From NCBI GenBank assembly GCA_025352405.1, contig JANXTM010000135.1, positions 1-34,868 on the forward strand: a stretch of 34,868 nucleotides of DNA, given 5' to 3'. The notes below the pieces were generated by a model that searched no databases, had not been told where the DNA came from, and saw nothing but the letters and a program-made list of their open reading frames with translations. Made by a program: the position numbers and the translations under genes. Every line of letters begins with the position of its first letter. Position 1 is the first letter of the stretch. Positions 33,885-34,868 of the stretch are shown one piece after another. The DNA comes from Polaromonas sp. Its GTDB lineage: Bacteria; Pseudomonadota; Gammaproteobacteria; Burkholderiales; Burkholderiaceae_C.

Positions 33885-34868
33885 ATGAACTTGCGCCCTA
33901 CGATAGACTTTCTGCTTTACCAGTGGCTGTGCGCCGAATCGTTGAACCAGCGTCCCCGTTTTGCCGACCATTCACGCGAAACCTTTGATGCAGTGCTCGA
34001 CACCTGCGAGCGCATTGCACGTGAAAGATATGCGCCGTTCAATCGTTTGGTAGACACGCAAGAGCCACATTTTGATGGCGAAAAAGTCATCTTGCCGCAG
34101 GCCACGCATGATGCCTGCCGCGCGTACGCCGAATCAGGCATGTTGAGCGCTGCGCAAGACTACGACCTGGGCGGCATGCAGCTGCCCTACACGGTTGAGG
34201 CTGCGGCAAACGCTTTTTTTGCGATGGCGTCGGTCAGCATTGGCTCTGGCATGCTCACTACAGGTAACGCCAATTTGCTCATGGTGCATGGCAACGCGCT
34301 ACAAAAAGAGGTGTTCGCTAAAAACGAATTTTCAGGCCGCTTCTCGGGCACGATGTGTCTGAGCGAACCACAAGCGGGTTCGTCGCTCAGTGACGTGACC
34401 ACTCGGGCGGTGCCCGACGGTGATGATTTTGAAGCCGAACCGCTGGGTGCGCGCTACCGCCTCAAGGGCAACAAGATGTGGATTTCATCTGGCGAGCATG
34501 AGCTGACAGAAAACATCATTCATTTGGTACTGGCCAAAATCCCCGGTCCCGATGGCAAATTGATTGCGGGAACACGCGGCATTTCGCTTTTCATTGTTCC
34601 CAAGAAGCTGGTGAATGCAAAGGGTGAATTGACAGGCGTGCGCAACGATGTCGCCCTGGCCGGGCTAAACCACAAGCTTGGTTGGCGCGGTACCACCAAC
34701 ACATTATTGAACTTTGGTGAAGGCAAATACCCGGTCCCTTCGACAAGCTCAGGACAGTCGGCAGATGGCGCCGTGGGCTACCTGGTTGGCAAGCCACATG
34801 AGGGCTTGCGCTGCATGTTTCATATGATGAACGAGGCGCGTATCGGTGTGGGCATGGCGGCCACCATG
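33885..34868 (+). CDS. Acyl-CoA dehydrogenase (cut by window edge)
   Basis: The frame runs from ATG 33885 to the window end, 328 codons with no stop. Acyl-CoA dehydrogenases make the first oxidation of beta-oxidation with FAD, passing electrons to ETF. Visible family motifs are ESGMLSAAQDYDLGGMQLPY, GTMCLSEPQAGSSLSDV, the KMWISSGEHELTENIIHLVL flavin-contact segment, and MMNEARIGVGMAAT. The N-terminal extension (TIDFLLYQWLCAESL) suggests the roughly 600-residue branch with an extra C-terminal domain, so the catalytic Glu region is off the window. Residues around YPVPSTSSGQSADG are encoded by a REP-like element (34736-34757) read in frame. Confidence 0.94.
   Translation, partial: MNLRPTIDFLLYQWLCAESLNQRPRFADHSRETFDAVLDTCERIARERYAPFNRLVDTQEPHFDGEKVILPQATHDACRAYAESGMLSAAQDYDLGGMQLPYTVEAAANAFFAMASVSIGSGMLTTGNANLLMVHGNALQKEVFAKNEFSGRFSGTMCLSEPQAGSSLSDVTTRAVPDGDDFEAEPLGARYRLKGNKMWISSGEHELTENIIHLVLAKIPGPDGKLIAGTRGISLFIVPKKLVNAKGELTGVRNDVALAGLNHKLGWRGTTNTLLNFGEGKYPVPSTSSGQSADGAVGYLVGKPHEGLRCMFHMMNEARIGVGMAATM
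34736..34757. repeat. REP-like element inside the acyl-CoA dehydrogenase gene
   Basis: The core CCTTCGACAAGCTCAGGAC matches, from memory, a short repeat scattered through many proteobacterial genomes. Such repeats give spurious peptides like LSLSKG on the opposite strand, and that peptide is encoded here on the minus strand. It lies in frame, in a loop between LLNFGEGK and GAVGYLVG. Confidence 0.6.

Overview
The window looks like a chromosomal segment of a betaproteobacterium of the Burkholderiales, most likely the family Comamonadaceae (Polaromonas/Rhodoferax-like). This rests on gene order (surE-pcm-nlpD; msrB-yciB-bolA-ppiC), on a Bug-family solute-binding protein, on Fur boxes of the AATRCGAAT type, and on short AT-rich dispersed repeats ending in TTTATAGC. 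No search was run, so the taxonomy is an inference. Gene density is high and most genes carry intact family motifs. No tRNA, rRNA, CRISPR array or prophage was seen.

Layout. (1) 1-550: the end of an IS3-like insertion sequence running off the left edge, abutting an eight-copy hexamer repeat and a gene-poor stretch. (2) 574-5961: a zinc-independent quinone oxidoreductase (minus strand), then surE-pcm-nlpD and rlmD (plus strand), which handle stress survival, protein repair, cell-wall amidase activation and rRNA methylation. The rpoS gene that follows nlpD in many proteobacteria is not here. (3) 5995-7309: a Bax-inhibitor-1 membrane protein and an HbpS/GlcG-family protein. (4) 7551-16634: an iron and peroxide block. 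It holds hemP, exbD, exbB, tonB, bfd, a PiuC-type hydroxylase, a TonB-dependent siderophore receptor, bacterioferritin, ahpF and ahpC, all on the minus strand. Fur-box-like palindromes precede hemP, bfd and the receptor, and an OxyR-like half-site precedes ahpC. Uptake (receptor, TonB-ExbBD), storage and release (Bfr, Bfd) and peroxide removal (AhpCF) are therefore together. (5) 16891-19250: a Bug-type periplasmic binding protein, a 580-base stretch with no convincing gene, and a DUF1624 membrane acyltransferase-like protein. (6) 19401-23262: selO, msrB, yciB, bolA and a parvulin isomerase in one minus-strand run. (7) 23418-34868: a catabolic block on the plus strand: acyl-CoA synthetase, a complete Liv-type ABC importer (binding protein, two permeases, two ATPases), a fused enoyl-CoA hydratase/3-hydroxyacyl-CoA dehydrogenase, a thiolase, and the first 328 codons of an acyl-CoA dehydrogenase. 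Together these could import an organic acid, activate it to a CoA thioester and degrade it by beta-oxidation.

I did not find a clearly new multi-gene system. The strongest oddities are these: a Liv-type ABC importer in which one composite ATP site looks degenerate on both faces (LivF Walker A Lys replaced by Arg, LivG signature Gly replaced by Ala); a REP-like sequence read in frame inside the acyl-CoA dehydrogenase; a selO-msrB pair; a dispersed repeat family with one possible in-frame copy in rlmD; and a 14-base palindrome just downstream of a -10 element ahead of the beta-oxidation genes.
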